Shown here: positions 1 through 7,125 of the stretch, in pieces
How positions within the stretch are numbered: position 1 is the first letter of the stretch
Layout of the letters: the number at the start of each line of letters is the position of its first letter
Made by a program: the position numbers and the translations under genes
The notes under the pieces: generated by a model
Database searches by the model: none
Seen by the model: the letters and a program-made list of their open reading frames with translations, nothing else
Told to the model about the DNA's origin: nothing
Assembly: GCF_020164555.1 (NCBI RefSeq)
Contig: NZ_JAIQZB010000016.1
Span: 42,807 to 106,806, forward strand
Reading direction: 5' to 3'
Length of the DNA stretch: 64,000 bases
DNA from: Salegentibacter lacus
Lineage (GTDB): Bacteria; Bacteroidota; Bacteroidia; Flavobacteriales; Flavobacteriaceae

Positions 1-678
1 TTTATCAAAAACCGGTTCTCCCAGGCCTTTAGGCATATTTCTAATCACACATTGCACAGTTCCACCAACGGTATCCCCTTCTTTTCTAATTTGCTTAATG
101 TAATCTTCCATTTTTTCTGCGGAAGCAGGATCTGGACAACGAACTGCATTGGTTTCAATAAGACTGAAATCAAGCTCTTTTATATTCTTATCCAGCTCAA
201 TTTTACCCACTGAAGCTGTATAGGCATTAAACTTAATATCTTTTAAAAATTGTTTTGCTACAGCTCCGGCCACTACTCTACAGGCAGTTTCACGGGCAGA
301 AGATCTTCCACCACCACGGTAATCGCGGACGCCGTATTTTTCATCGTATGTATAATCGGCGTGGCTGGGACGGTAGGCGTCTTTTATATGCGAGTAATCT
401 TTAGATTTCTGGTTTGCATTTTTAATCACAAATCCAATAGGAGTTCCCGTAGTTTCTCCTTCAAAAATTCCAGAATAAAATTCAACGGTATCGGGTTCTT
501 TTCTTTGGGTTACAATGGCCGACTGACCGGGTTTTCTGCGATTGAGTTCGTCTTGAATCTCTTCGAGATTAAGTTGAATACCGGCCGGGCAACCGTCTAT
601 AATTCCTCCAATGGCCTGCCCGTGGGATTCTCCAAAAGTGGTGAGTTTAAAAAGTTTTCCGAAGGAATTTCCTGCCAT
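1..678 (-). CDS. aroC: Chorismate synthase, 3' end outside the window
   Basis: Converts 5-enolpyruvylshikimate 3-phosphate to chorismate, the last step of the shikimate pathway, using reduced FMN. The visible 226 residues start with [20 protein letters not shown], the family's N-terminal signature with the active-site His, and contain [14 protein letters not shown] and the [14 protein letters not shown] flavin/substrate-binding segment near residue 120. Families run to about 350-360 residues, so roughly the C-terminal third lies left of base 1. The ATG at 678 is preceded by a good TACATTTG promoter box. Tyrosine made from chorismate would feed the ammonia-lyase at 56085-57617, though the two loci are far apart. 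Identification is by recognised motifs and is secure. Confidence 0.96.
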   Translation of the reverse strand, partial: MAGNSFGKLFKLTTFGESHGQAIGGIIDGCPAGIQLNLEEIQDELNRRKPGQSAIVTQRKEPDTVEFYSGIFEGETTGTPIGFVIKNANQKSKDYSHIKDAYRPSHADYTYDEKYGVRDYRGGGRSSARETACRVVAGAVAKQFLKDIKFNAYTASVGKIELDKNIKELDFSLIETNAVRCPDPASAEKMEDYIKQIRKEGDTVGGTVQCVIRNMPKGLGEPVFDK

Positions 679-693
679 TTTAGTGATTTTGAA

Positions 694-701
694 CAAATGT
701 A
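694..701 (-). promoter_or_regulatory. Promoter -7 box for aroC
   Basis: Minus-strand TACATTTG fits the Bacteroidota -7 consensus TAnnTTTG exactly and lies 16 bases upstream of the aroC ATG. No TTG at the usual 17-23 base distance is obvious, so the -33 element is weak. Confidence 0.5.
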
Positions 702-853
702 ATTTTTTCAATCAATATTTGAAAATGTAAGTCCATTTAATATTACGTTAACAAATCCCAAACTTATTAATGATTTGATAAATATTCAATAAACCAGATT
801 AAAGGTTTCTAGACTTTAAATTCCTGTTATTTGTACTATAGAACCTCAAGCAA

Positions 854-1648
854 TTGTCCAGAAAGAGAAAGCCGGAAATAGTCGTAATTTCAGATGTACA
901 TCTTGGCACCTTTGGTGCTCACGCTGCAGAACTGATGGATTACCTGGAAAGTATTCAGCCTAAAAAACTGGTGCTAAATGGAGATTTTATCGATATCTGG
1001 CAGTTTAGAAAAAGTTATTTCCCAAAATCACATCTTGAAGTAATTAAAAAGATCATTGATCTTAGTACTAAAGGTACTGAAGTGATTTACATTACCGGGA
1101 ACCACGACGAATTCCTGCGGAAATTCAGCGATACACAAATTGGCGATTTAAGAATTACCGATAAACTGGTTCTAGAACTGGATGGAAAAAAAGCCTGGTT
1201 TTTTCACGGCGATGTTTTTGATGTTGGAATACATAAAGCAAAATGGATAGCTAAGCTTGGCGGTTGGGGATACGATTTATTGATTCTGACTAACCGCTTA
1301 TTAAACTGGGTTTTGATAAAAATGGGCAAAAGGAAGTATTCGCTTTCGAAAAAAATTAAGGCCAGCGTAAAAAATGCAGGAAAGTTTATCGCCAATTTTG
1401 AAAAGACCGTTTCAGATCTTGCCATCGAAAATGGCTATAAATATGTAATCTGTGGTCATATTCACCAACCCAAAATAATACGGAAAACGAATAAAAAAGG
1501 TACCTGCCTTTATTTAAATTCTGGCGATTGGGTAGAAAATCTAAGTGCCCTGGAATATGAAAATAAAAAATGGAACCTTGCTTATTACCATCAGCTCAAA
1601 AAACAATCTGAAAAAACCTTTCTCGCAGCGATAACCGTTGTTAAATAA
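854..1648 (+). CDS. LpxH/UDP-2,3-diacylglucosamine diphosphatase-type metallophosphoesterase
   Basis: A 264-residue calcineurin-like phosphoesterase. The five metal-binding blocks are visible in order: SDVHLG (about residue 13), NGDFID, GNHDE, FHGD and GHIHQP (about residue 200). The arrangement matches UDP-2,3-diacylglucosamine hydrolases, which make lipid X in lipid A synthesis at the cytoplasmic face of the inner membrane. No transmembrane segment or signal peptide is seen. Translation must start at the TTG at 854, because an in-frame stop lies five codons upstream and there is no ATG before the first metal motif. It diverges from aroC and converges on a small unknown gene two bases after its stop. 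Related Bacteroidota proteins may have other substrates, so the exact reaction is inference. Confidence 0.8.
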   Translation: MSRKRKPEIVVISDVHLGTFGAHAAELMDYLESIQPKKLVLNGDFIDIWQFRKSYFPKSHLEVIKKIIDLSTKGTEVIYITGNHDEFLRKFSDTQIGDLRITDKLVLELDGKKAWFFHGDVFDVGIHKAKWIAKLGGWGYDLLILTNRLLNWVLIKMGKRKYSLSKKIKASVKNAGKFIANFEKTVSDLAIENGYKYVICGHIHQPKIIRKTNKKGTCLYLNSGDWVENLSALEYENKKWNLAYYHQLKKQSEKTFLAAITVVK

Positions 1649-1650
1649 TA

Positions 1651-1869
1651 TTAGTCGGGCAGTTCTTCTGCAAAAAAACCTTTTTCAGCGATTAAACTAA
1701 TAATACACTCCTGACAAACATCATTATTAAAAGATTCGATTCTAAGGATATTATCGCAATCTTCCAGATCAAAATTAGCTATATAGTCACTAAAATTTAA
1801 GTGAATAGAATCAATAAATTCATTTGCCAACTTGTAATCGGTAATATTGGTTTTAAATACTCTAACCAT
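1651..1869 (-). CDS. Small conserved-type protein of unknown function (72 aa)
   Basis: A 72-residue acidic protein starting MVRVFKTNIT with an ATG at 1869. It has two Cys residues four apart (CQEC, near residue 53) and one more Cys in DLEDCDN. The layout (beta strand, helix, then LRIESFNNDVCQECI) recalls the small ferredoxin-like fold of heavy-metal-associated-like proteins of Bacteroidota, but the CxxC metal loop of that family is absent, so I give no function. A very good promoter (TTG, 22 bases, TAAGTTTG) sits 33-65 bases upstream, which supports that this is a real, separately transcribed gene. Confidence 0.65.
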   Translation of the reverse strand: MVRVFKTNITDYKLANEFIDSIHLNFSDYIANFDLEDCDNILRIESFNNDVCQECIISLIAEKGFFAEELPD

Positions 1870-1901
1870 CTTTTTTCATTTTTTGGTGAATGGTTTCAAA
1901 T

Positions 1902-1934
1902 CAAACTTATTTTAAACTTTATAATTAGTAGCAA
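1902..1934 (-). promoter_or_regulatory. Promoter of the 72-aa gene (TTG-N22-TAAGTTTG)
   Basis: On the minus strand a TTG (1934-1932) is followed after 22 bases by TAAGTTTG (1909-1902), matching the Bacteroidota -33/-7 pattern in sequence and spacing. Confidence 0.6.
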
Positions 1935-2097
1935 TCTTAATGATAAGTTACTTTTTCTTAGGTTAAATTATAGTAATAAGAAAAGTCTTTTTCGCACGTC
2001 CAGTTTTATTTTTGATTTTCACATTCCTTCGAAATTTTATCTGCAACTTCTTTCCCCGGCGGCATCTCTTTAAAACGCATCAAACTGGAACACATAG

Positions 2098-2217
2098 AGT
2101 ATAAAAATAGAAGCTGCCAAACGAAGCCTGGAAACTTCCCGTGAAAATGTGGGCGAAGTAATGTTTGAAGTAGCTATTCTGACGAAAAAGTATTTCGAAA
2201 TATATTCAAGAAAATAA
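2098..2217 (+). pseudogene. Possible decayed coding fragment in a gene-poor gap
   Basis: The stretch 1870-2277 holds no intact gene. Within it, bases 2098-2217 read as a lysine/glutamate-rich helical peptide (includes EAAKRSLETSRENVGEVMF and ends YFEIYSRK before TAA) with protein-like composition but no start codon. The bases just upstream read protein-like in another frame (RIKLEHIEYK, ending at 2106), as if a frameshift separated them. I read this as a possible remnant of a small helical protein. The parent family is not recognised. Confidence 0.25.
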
Positions 2218-2234
2218 CCGGAATTTCCCCGGTT
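2205..2234 (-). terminator. Hairpin terminator after the FAD/Fe-S dehydrogenase
   Basis: On the minus strand AACCGG, a 7-base loop and CCGGTT form a 6-bp stem followed by ATTTTCTT, 44 bases beyond the stop codon of the 2278-5196 gene. The stem is short, so strength is uncertain. Confidence 0.5.
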
Positions 2235-2277
2235 CAATACCGAAATAAATACAATCGAACCAGAGCAAGCATTTAAT

Positions 2278-5196
2278 TTAAACTAAAGCTTCTCTTAGAA
2301 TGCTCACCGGATGCTTAGCATTACGTTTTGTGCCATCAAAAATCTGGTGACGACAACTAGTCCCATTTGCAGAAATGATTGTTTCTTCAGAAGCTTTTCG
2401 AACAGCCGGGAATAAAGTTTGCTCCCCAATATTCATGCTCACTTCATAATGTTCTTTTTCGTAACCAAAAGAGCCCGCCATCCCACAACAACCCGATGGA
2501 ATAATACTTACTTTAAAGTTCTTCGGAAGATTAAGTACATCAAAAGTTATCGCTGTATTTGAGAGTGCTTTCTGATGACAATGTCCGTGAATTTTAATTG
2601 TTTTTTCTTCTGAAATAAATTGTTCTGAATTTATATTCCCGAGAGCGATTTCTTTTTTCAGAAATTCTTCAACGATAAATGAATTTTTCGCCAGGTTTTC
2701 AGCATCTGTTTTATTATTTGCCAATCGTAGATATTCATCCCGAAAAGTCAAAATCGCCGAAGGTTCCAGGCCGATTAAGGGAGTTTCTTCAGAAATAATA
2801 TCTTTAAATATGCTGATATTCTTATTGGCAAAGTCCTTTGCTTCTTCCAAAAAACCTTTAGAAATATGGCTACGGCCGCTTTCTTCGTGTTTTATGAATT
2901 CTATTCGATAGTTGAGTTGATGCAATAATTCCAACGCATCAATTCCTATTTCTGAATCTAGGAAGTTCGTGAATTCGTCATTGAAAAAATAAACGGTTTT
3001 TATAGGATTTGCAAGCTGAAAACGCTGTTTGTTTTTCTTATAGTAATTAGCAAGCGTTCGCTTTGCCAAAATAGGCAAACTCCTTTCCGGTGCAACGCCC
3101 ATCATCTTTTTAGCAATGCTGGAAGTCAAGGAATTTTTAAAGAAAAAATTAGCAATTCCGGGAGTTTTTGAAGCCAGGCTGTTCATTTTTCCATTATTGG
3201 CAAAGGCTTTGCTACGTAAACTCTTTCCGTTTGCTTTTTGATATTGATACTGAAATTCAGCTTTTAACGCTGCCACATCAACGCTGGAAGGGCATTCGCT
3301 TTTACATCCTTTACAACTAATACAAAGATCGAAAGCCTCCTTAATTTCTTCGTGATTAAATTGGTTGCTTTTATCTGAATTTGTTAAAAACTCGCGAAGT
3401 GTATTTGCCCGCGCACGAGTGGTATCTTTTTCATCTTTAGTAGCGCGATAGCTTGGGCACATGGTACCGCCCGCTTCAGCAGATTTTCTACAATCCCCGC
3501 TGCCGTTACATTTTTCAGCGAGTTTTAATATACCCTCAGATTCCGAGAAATCCATTAAAGTTGAAATTTCCAGCTCTTTTCTATCTACTTCATACCGAAG
3601 CGAAGTATCCATTGGTGCAGTATCTGTGATTTTTCCGGGATTAAAGATATTATCAGGATCAAAAGTGAATTTAATATCTCTAAGGATCTGATAATTTTTA
3701 GGGCCGATCATCACTTCAATAAACTCTGCCCTTACCCTACCGTCGCCGTGCTCACCGCTTAAAGAACCGTTGTATTTCTTTACCAGTTTGGCAACATCAG
3801 TGGTAATGCTTCTAAAGAGTTTTACATCTTCAGATTTCTTTAAATTCAATATAGGTCGTAAATGGATTTCCCCAGCGCCAGCGTGGGCGTAATACACCGC
3901 ATCCTGGCCGTAGGTTTTCATAATTTCAGCAAATTCAGCAATATAATCTGCTAAATATGGGATCGCTACCGCCGTATCTTCAATACAGGCAACCGCTTTT
4001 TTATCCCCCACAATATTTCCCAACAAGCCAAGACCCGCCTTACGCAACTCCATAGCCAGTTCTATTTGTTCGCCCATTAAAACCGGAAAAGCATAACTTA
4101 AGTTGGATGATTTTAAAGTTTCCAGTACACGCTGACTTTGCTTCTGAACTTCTTCAGCGGTGTTTGCCCTAATTTCCAGCATTAAAATCGCTTTAGGGTC
4201 GTCCTCAATAAAGAAACGGTTTTCTTTGTATTTCAGGTTTTGTTTGGTGCAATCGAGGATGGTTTTATCCATCATCTCGCAGGTGAACAGCGAATGCTTC
4301 ATCACCGGTACCACGGCTTGCATACAGCTTTCTATACTATCAAAATGAGCTGCGATCATTGCTGCTTCCGGTGGTTGCAGATCGTCGAGTTTCAGCGTGA
4401 TTTCAGTTGTGAAAGCAAGTGTTCCTTCACTTCCACAAAGAAGTTTGCATAAATTTAAAGGCTCGGTAGAACCATCAGAGAAAACTTCAGCATAAAGTAA
4501 TTCATCTATCGCGTAACCGGTACTTCTTCGGTGTAAACTTTTAGGGGGATATTTTTCAATCAGTTCCTGTCTGTTTTCTTCAGAAGATAAGTGTTTATGG
4601 ATATTCCTGTAGATCTCGCCTTCCAGATTTTCGAGTTTTAATTTTTTCTGAAATTCTTCCGCTGTAATATCCTTAAATTCAGCTTCGCTACCATCGCTAA
4701 GAATCGTTTTTAAAGAAACCAGCTTCTCCCGGGTGGTACCGTATTTAATTGAGGTAGTCCCGCTGGAGTTATTTCCGACCATTCCGCCAATCATACAGCG
4801 GTTGGAAGTTGAAGTATTTGGCCCGAAGAAAAGTCCGTATTCATTTAAAACCCGGTTTAGATCATCGCGAATTACTCCCGGTTGTAAAGTTACCGTCTTA
4901 GCTTCTGTATCTATTTTTAAGATTTTTGTAAAATGTTTAGAAACATCTACTACTATCCCATCGCCCACACACTGCCCTGCCAGAGAAGTTCCGGCCGTTC
5001 TTGGGATTAATGAAGTTTTATGTGCTTTTGCAAATTTTATAAGCTTCTTTAAATCGTTTTCACTTTTTGGATAGCAGACTGCTAAAGGCATTTCACGATA
5101 GACAGAAGCATCGGTAGCAAAGATGGATCGCCATAATTTATCGTCATATAACTGACCGTCAATTTGCTGGGATAATTGGTTAAGTTTCTCTTTCAT
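2278..5196 (-). CDS. FAD-linked oxidase fused to Fe-S/CCG domains (GlcD-GlcF / YdiJ-like 2-hydroxyacid dehydrogenase)
   Basis: A 972-residue cytoplasmic dehydrogenase. The FAD-binding (PCMH) block RTAGTSLAGQCVGDGIVVD lies at about 66-84, followed by the FAD-oxidase C domain with SGEHGDGR. Then come two 4Fe-4S clusters (CNGSGDCRKS...CPSYRATKDE at about 560-600; CISCKGCKSECPSS at about 630) and a C-terminal cysteine-rich domain with GHCHQKALS and SGCCGMAGSFG at about 870-905. This order equals GlcD fused to GlcF and matches E. coli YdiJ, a D-2-hydroxyglutarate-type dehydrogenase, in length and layout. It likely oxidises D-lactate, glycolate or D-2-hydroxyglutarate and passes electrons to menaquinone or another carrier; the substrate cannot be read from sequence. 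It is monocistronic, with a hairpin downstream and a 12-bp palindrome in the divergent upstream region. Confidence 0.88.
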   Translation of the reverse strand: MKEKLNQLSQQIDGQLYDDKLWRSIFATDASVYREMPLAVCYPKSENDLKKLIKFAKAHKTSLIPRTAGTSLAGQCVGDGIVVDVSKHFTKILKIDTEAKTVTLQPGVIRDDLNRVLNEYGLFFGPNTSTSNRCMIGGMVGNNSSGTTSIKYGTTREKLVSLKTILSDGSEAEFKDITAEEFQKKLKLENLEGEIYRNIHKHLSSEENRQELIEKYPPKSLHRRSTGYAIDELLYAEVFSDGSTEPLNLCKLLCGSEGTLAFTTEITLKLDDLQPPEAAMIAAHFDSIESCMQAVVPVMKHSLFTCEMMDKTILDCTKQNLKYKENRFFIEDDPKAILMLEIRANTAEEVQKQSQRVLETLKSSNLSYAFPVLMGEQIELAMELRKAGLGLLGNIVGDKKAVACIEDTAVAIPYLADYIAEFAEIMKTYGQDAVYYAHAGAGEIHLRPILNLKKSEDVKLFRSITTDVAKLVKKYNGSLSGEHGDGRVRAEFIEVMIGPKNYQILRDIKFTFDPDNIFNPGKITDTAPMDTSLRYEVDRKELEISTLMDFSESEGILKLAEKCNGSGDCRKSAEAGGTMCPSYRATKDEKDTTRARANTLREFLTNSDKSNQFNHEEIKEAFDLCISCKGCKSECPSSVDVAALKAEFQYQYQKANGKSLRSKAFANNGKMNSLASKTPGIANFFFKNSLTSSIAKKMMGVAPERSLPILAKRTLANYYKKNKQRFQLANPIKTVYFFNDEFTNFLDSEIGIDALELLHQLNYRIEFIKHEESGRSHISKGFLEEAKDFANKNISIFKDIISEETPLIGLEPSAILTFRDEYLRLANNKTDAENLAKNSFIVEEFLKKEIALGNINSEQFISEEKTIKIHGHCHQKALSNTAITFDVLNLPKNFKVSIIPSGCCGMAGSFGYEKEHYEVSMNIGEQTLFPAVRKASEETIISANGTSCRHQIFDGTKRNAKHPVSILREALV

Positions 5197-5226
5197 AATA
5201 ATGGGTTAAAAATAGAAAAATTTACT

Positions 5227-5238
5227 TTAAGCGCTTAA
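5227..5238. promoter_or_regulatory. 12-bp perfect palindrome in a divergent intergenic region
   Basis: TTAAGCGCTTAA is a perfect palindrome about 30 bases upstream of the dehydrogenase start and about 65 bases before the likely promoter of the outer-membrane protein gene. It is a candidate operator; the binding protein is unknown. Confidence 0.3.
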
Positions 5239-5303
5239 CAGATTTTTAAAGAATATTAACAATAGATTGGCTTGGCATAAGTTATAGGTGAGGTTTTAAC
5301 ATT

Positions 5304-5311
5304 TAAATTTG
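5304..5311 (+). promoter_or_regulatory. Promoter -7 box for the beta-barrel protein gene
   Basis: TAAATTTG matches TAnnTTTG exactly, 25 bases before the ATG at 5336. It also covers the TTG at 5309 that could be read as an earlier start, which argues for the ATG at 5336. Confidence 0.5.
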
Positions 5312-5335
5312 CCAACAAATCTAAAAATGCTAACT

Positions 5336-5836
5336 ATGAAGAAATTAATTTTACTTGCCGTTTTTGTAATCGGCGCTACGTTTTATAATCAGGCTGAGGC
5401 CCAAACTATATCAGATAACGCTTTAGGACTTAGATTTGGTGGCGGAAATGATGTAGGGGCTGAAATCTCATACCAAAGAGCTGTTGGAACCAACAATAAT
5501 CGTTTGGAATTAGACCTTGGATGGCGTGATAACAGCGATTATGATGCATTTAAGCTAACCGGAATTTACCAATGGGTTTGGAATATTGAAGGTGGTTTTA
5601 ACTGGTACGCCGGTGCTGGTGCAGGACTTTTAGGAGTTGATGCTAACTCGGAGTTTCGTGATGAAGATGATGGAACTTATTTATTCCTTGCCGGAGATAT
5701 AGGAATAGAATATAACTTTGATATTCCTTTATTGATTTCGTTAGACTTTAGACCAGAATTTGGATTCTTTAGCGATAATAATGTATTGAATGAATTTTCA
5801 CCGGATATCGCATTAGGAATAAGATACCAATTCTAG
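5336..5836 (+). CDS. Small outer-membrane beta-barrel-like protein
   Basis: A 166-residue exported protein. A Sec signal peptide (MKKLILLAVFVIGATF followed by a cut after AEAQ) is followed by alternating hydrophobic/polar strands rich in Gly and aromatic residues, and the chain ends in RYQF with a C-terminal Phe, as in outer-membrane barrels. It resembles the small 8-strand 'outer membrane beta-barrel' proteins of Bacteroidota, but there is no clue to the ligand. The ATG at 5336 was chosen because the signal peptide starts there; a TTG at 5309 would put eight polar residues before it and would overlap the promoter box. A strong bidirectional hairpin ends transcription. Confidence 0.75.
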   Translation: MKKLILLAVFVIGATFYNQAEAQTISDNALGLRFGGGNDVGAEISYQRAVGTNNNRLELDLGWRDNSDYDAFKLTGIYQWVWNIEGGFNWYAGAGAGLLGVDANSEFRDEDDGTYLFLAGDIGIEYNFDIPLLISLDFRPEFGFFSDNNVLNEFSPDIALGIRYQF

Positions 5837-5858
5837 ATAAAATAGAATTTGAATAGAT

Positions 5859-5889
5859 AAAAAAGAGGCTGTAAAAAGCCTCTTTTTTT
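5859..5889. terminator. Bidirectional terminator between convergent genes
   Basis: AGAGGCT and AGCCTCT form a GC-rich stem with a 6-base loop, flanked by an A run on the left and a T run on the right, so it can act on both strands. It serves the beta-barrel gene and overlaps the stop codon of bshA. Confidence 0.85.
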
Positions 5890-7021
5890 ATACAGTAGTT
5901 TGTAAGGCCCTTTGGTAAATATCTTCGTAAAGTGGCATTACATTTTTTATATCAAATTTTTCAGCAACTTTTCTTGCGCCGTTTTTGAATTTCTCCAGGG
6001 TTTCATCATTCTCAAGGATTTTTAAGGCATTATTAGCCATTCCCTGTACATCCCCAACATTACTTAAATATCCAGAAATTCCCTCCTGGTTAACTTCGGG
6101 AAGTCCGCCGGTGTTTGTAGAGATTATAGCTACCCCATTTACCATAGCCTCCAGGGCTGAAAGACCAAAACTTTCTTTTTCTGAAGGCAATAAAAATAAA
6201 TCAGAAAAACATAGAATTTTATCTATTTCGTGACTCTGGCCTAAAAACATTACTTTATCTGCAATGTTAAGTTCATCGGCTAGATCTTCTGCCATTTCTT
6301 TTTCAGGACCTTCGCCTACCATCATTAATTTGGCATCGATTTTCTTCTGAATTTCATAAAAGATTTTAATAACATCGTCTATACGCTTCACTTTTCTGAA
6401 ATTACTAATATGCGTGATAATTCTCTCTTTATTATCAGCCATCATTTCCCGCTGGCAATCGGTAAAAGCCTTATTATCGTATTTACTGCAATCGATAAAG
6501 TTGGGCACCACTTCAATTTCATTTCTTATTTTAAAGAATTTTAAGGTGTCTTCCTTTAAACTTTTAGAAACCGAAGTCACCACGTCGCTATTATTGATAC
6601 TGAAAGTTACCGCAGGTTTGTAAAAAGGGTGATTTCCTACTAAAGTAATATCGGTGCCGTGAAGTGTAGTTACCATTGGAAGACTAATACCTTCTTCAGC
6701 TAGCATTTTTTTTGCCATATAACCGGCATAAGCATGCGGAATCGCATAATGAACGTGTAAAAGATCAATATCAAATTGCTTTACAACATTAACCAGTTTA
6801 CTGCTTAATGCAAGCTCATAAGGCTGATAATGAAAAAGTGGATATTCCGGTACATGCACCTCGTGAAAACGTACATTACTAGAAAGCTGATCTAAACGAA
6901 CAGGATGACTGTAGGTTACAAAATGTATTTCATGACCGCGCTTAGCAAGGGCTAAGCCTAGCTCTGTGGCTACCACTCCACTACCACCAAAGGTAGGATA
7001 ACAAACAATTGCTATTTTCAT
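5888..7021 (-). CDS. bshA: N-acetyl-alpha-D-glucosaminyl L-malate synthase
   Basis: A 377-residue GT4 glycosyltransferase that joins L-malate to UDP-GlcNAc in the first step of bacillithiol synthesis. The BshA-type N-terminus MKIAIVCYPTFGGSGVVATE is followed by HEIHFVTYSHPVRLD and LLHVHYAIPHAYAGYMAKK, all characteristic. The C-terminal half has the retaining-GT4 E-x7-E block (SEKESFGLSALEAM) and GEGPEKE. The ATG at 7021 is preferred over a TTG twelve codons upstream because homologues begin at this methionine. BshB (deacetylase) and BshC (cysteine ligase) are not next to it. I am confident of the family assignment. Confidence 0.93.
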   Translation of the reverse strand: MKIAIVCYPTFGGSGVVATELGLALAKRGHEIHFVTYSHPVRLDQLSSNVRFHEVHVPEYPLFHYQPYELALSSKLVNVVKQFDIDLLHVHYAIPHAYAGYMAKKMLAEEGISLPMVTTLHGTDITLVGNHPFYKPAVTFSINNSDVVTSVSKSLKEDTLKFFKIRNEIEVVPNFIDCSKYDNKAFTDCQREMMADNKERIITHISNFRKVKRIDDVIKIFYEIQKKIDAKLMMVGEGPEKEMAEDLADELNIADKVMFLGQSHEIDKILCFSDLFLLPSEKESFGLSALEAMVNGVAIISTNTGGLPEVNQEGISGYLSNVGDVQGMANNALKILENDETLEKFKNGARKVAEKFDIKNVMPLYEDIYQRALQTTV

Positions 7022-7125
7022 TAAAATTGATTTACTCACTAAGTGAGAATATACCAACGCAAGCGCCGATTTTTGTTATTTTTAAAATAAAATCTCTCGA
7101 AATTTTCCAAGACTTTTTTAACTAT

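Noticed and set aside
250..702. 150-codon open frame on the plus strand
   Set aside because: It lies antisense to the conserved chorismate synthase frame and has a low-complexity, Ser/Phe-rich translation.
1801..2073. 90-codon open frame on the plus strand
   Set aside because: Overlaps a promoter-supported gene on the other strand, starts at a weak codon and its translation resembles no protein.
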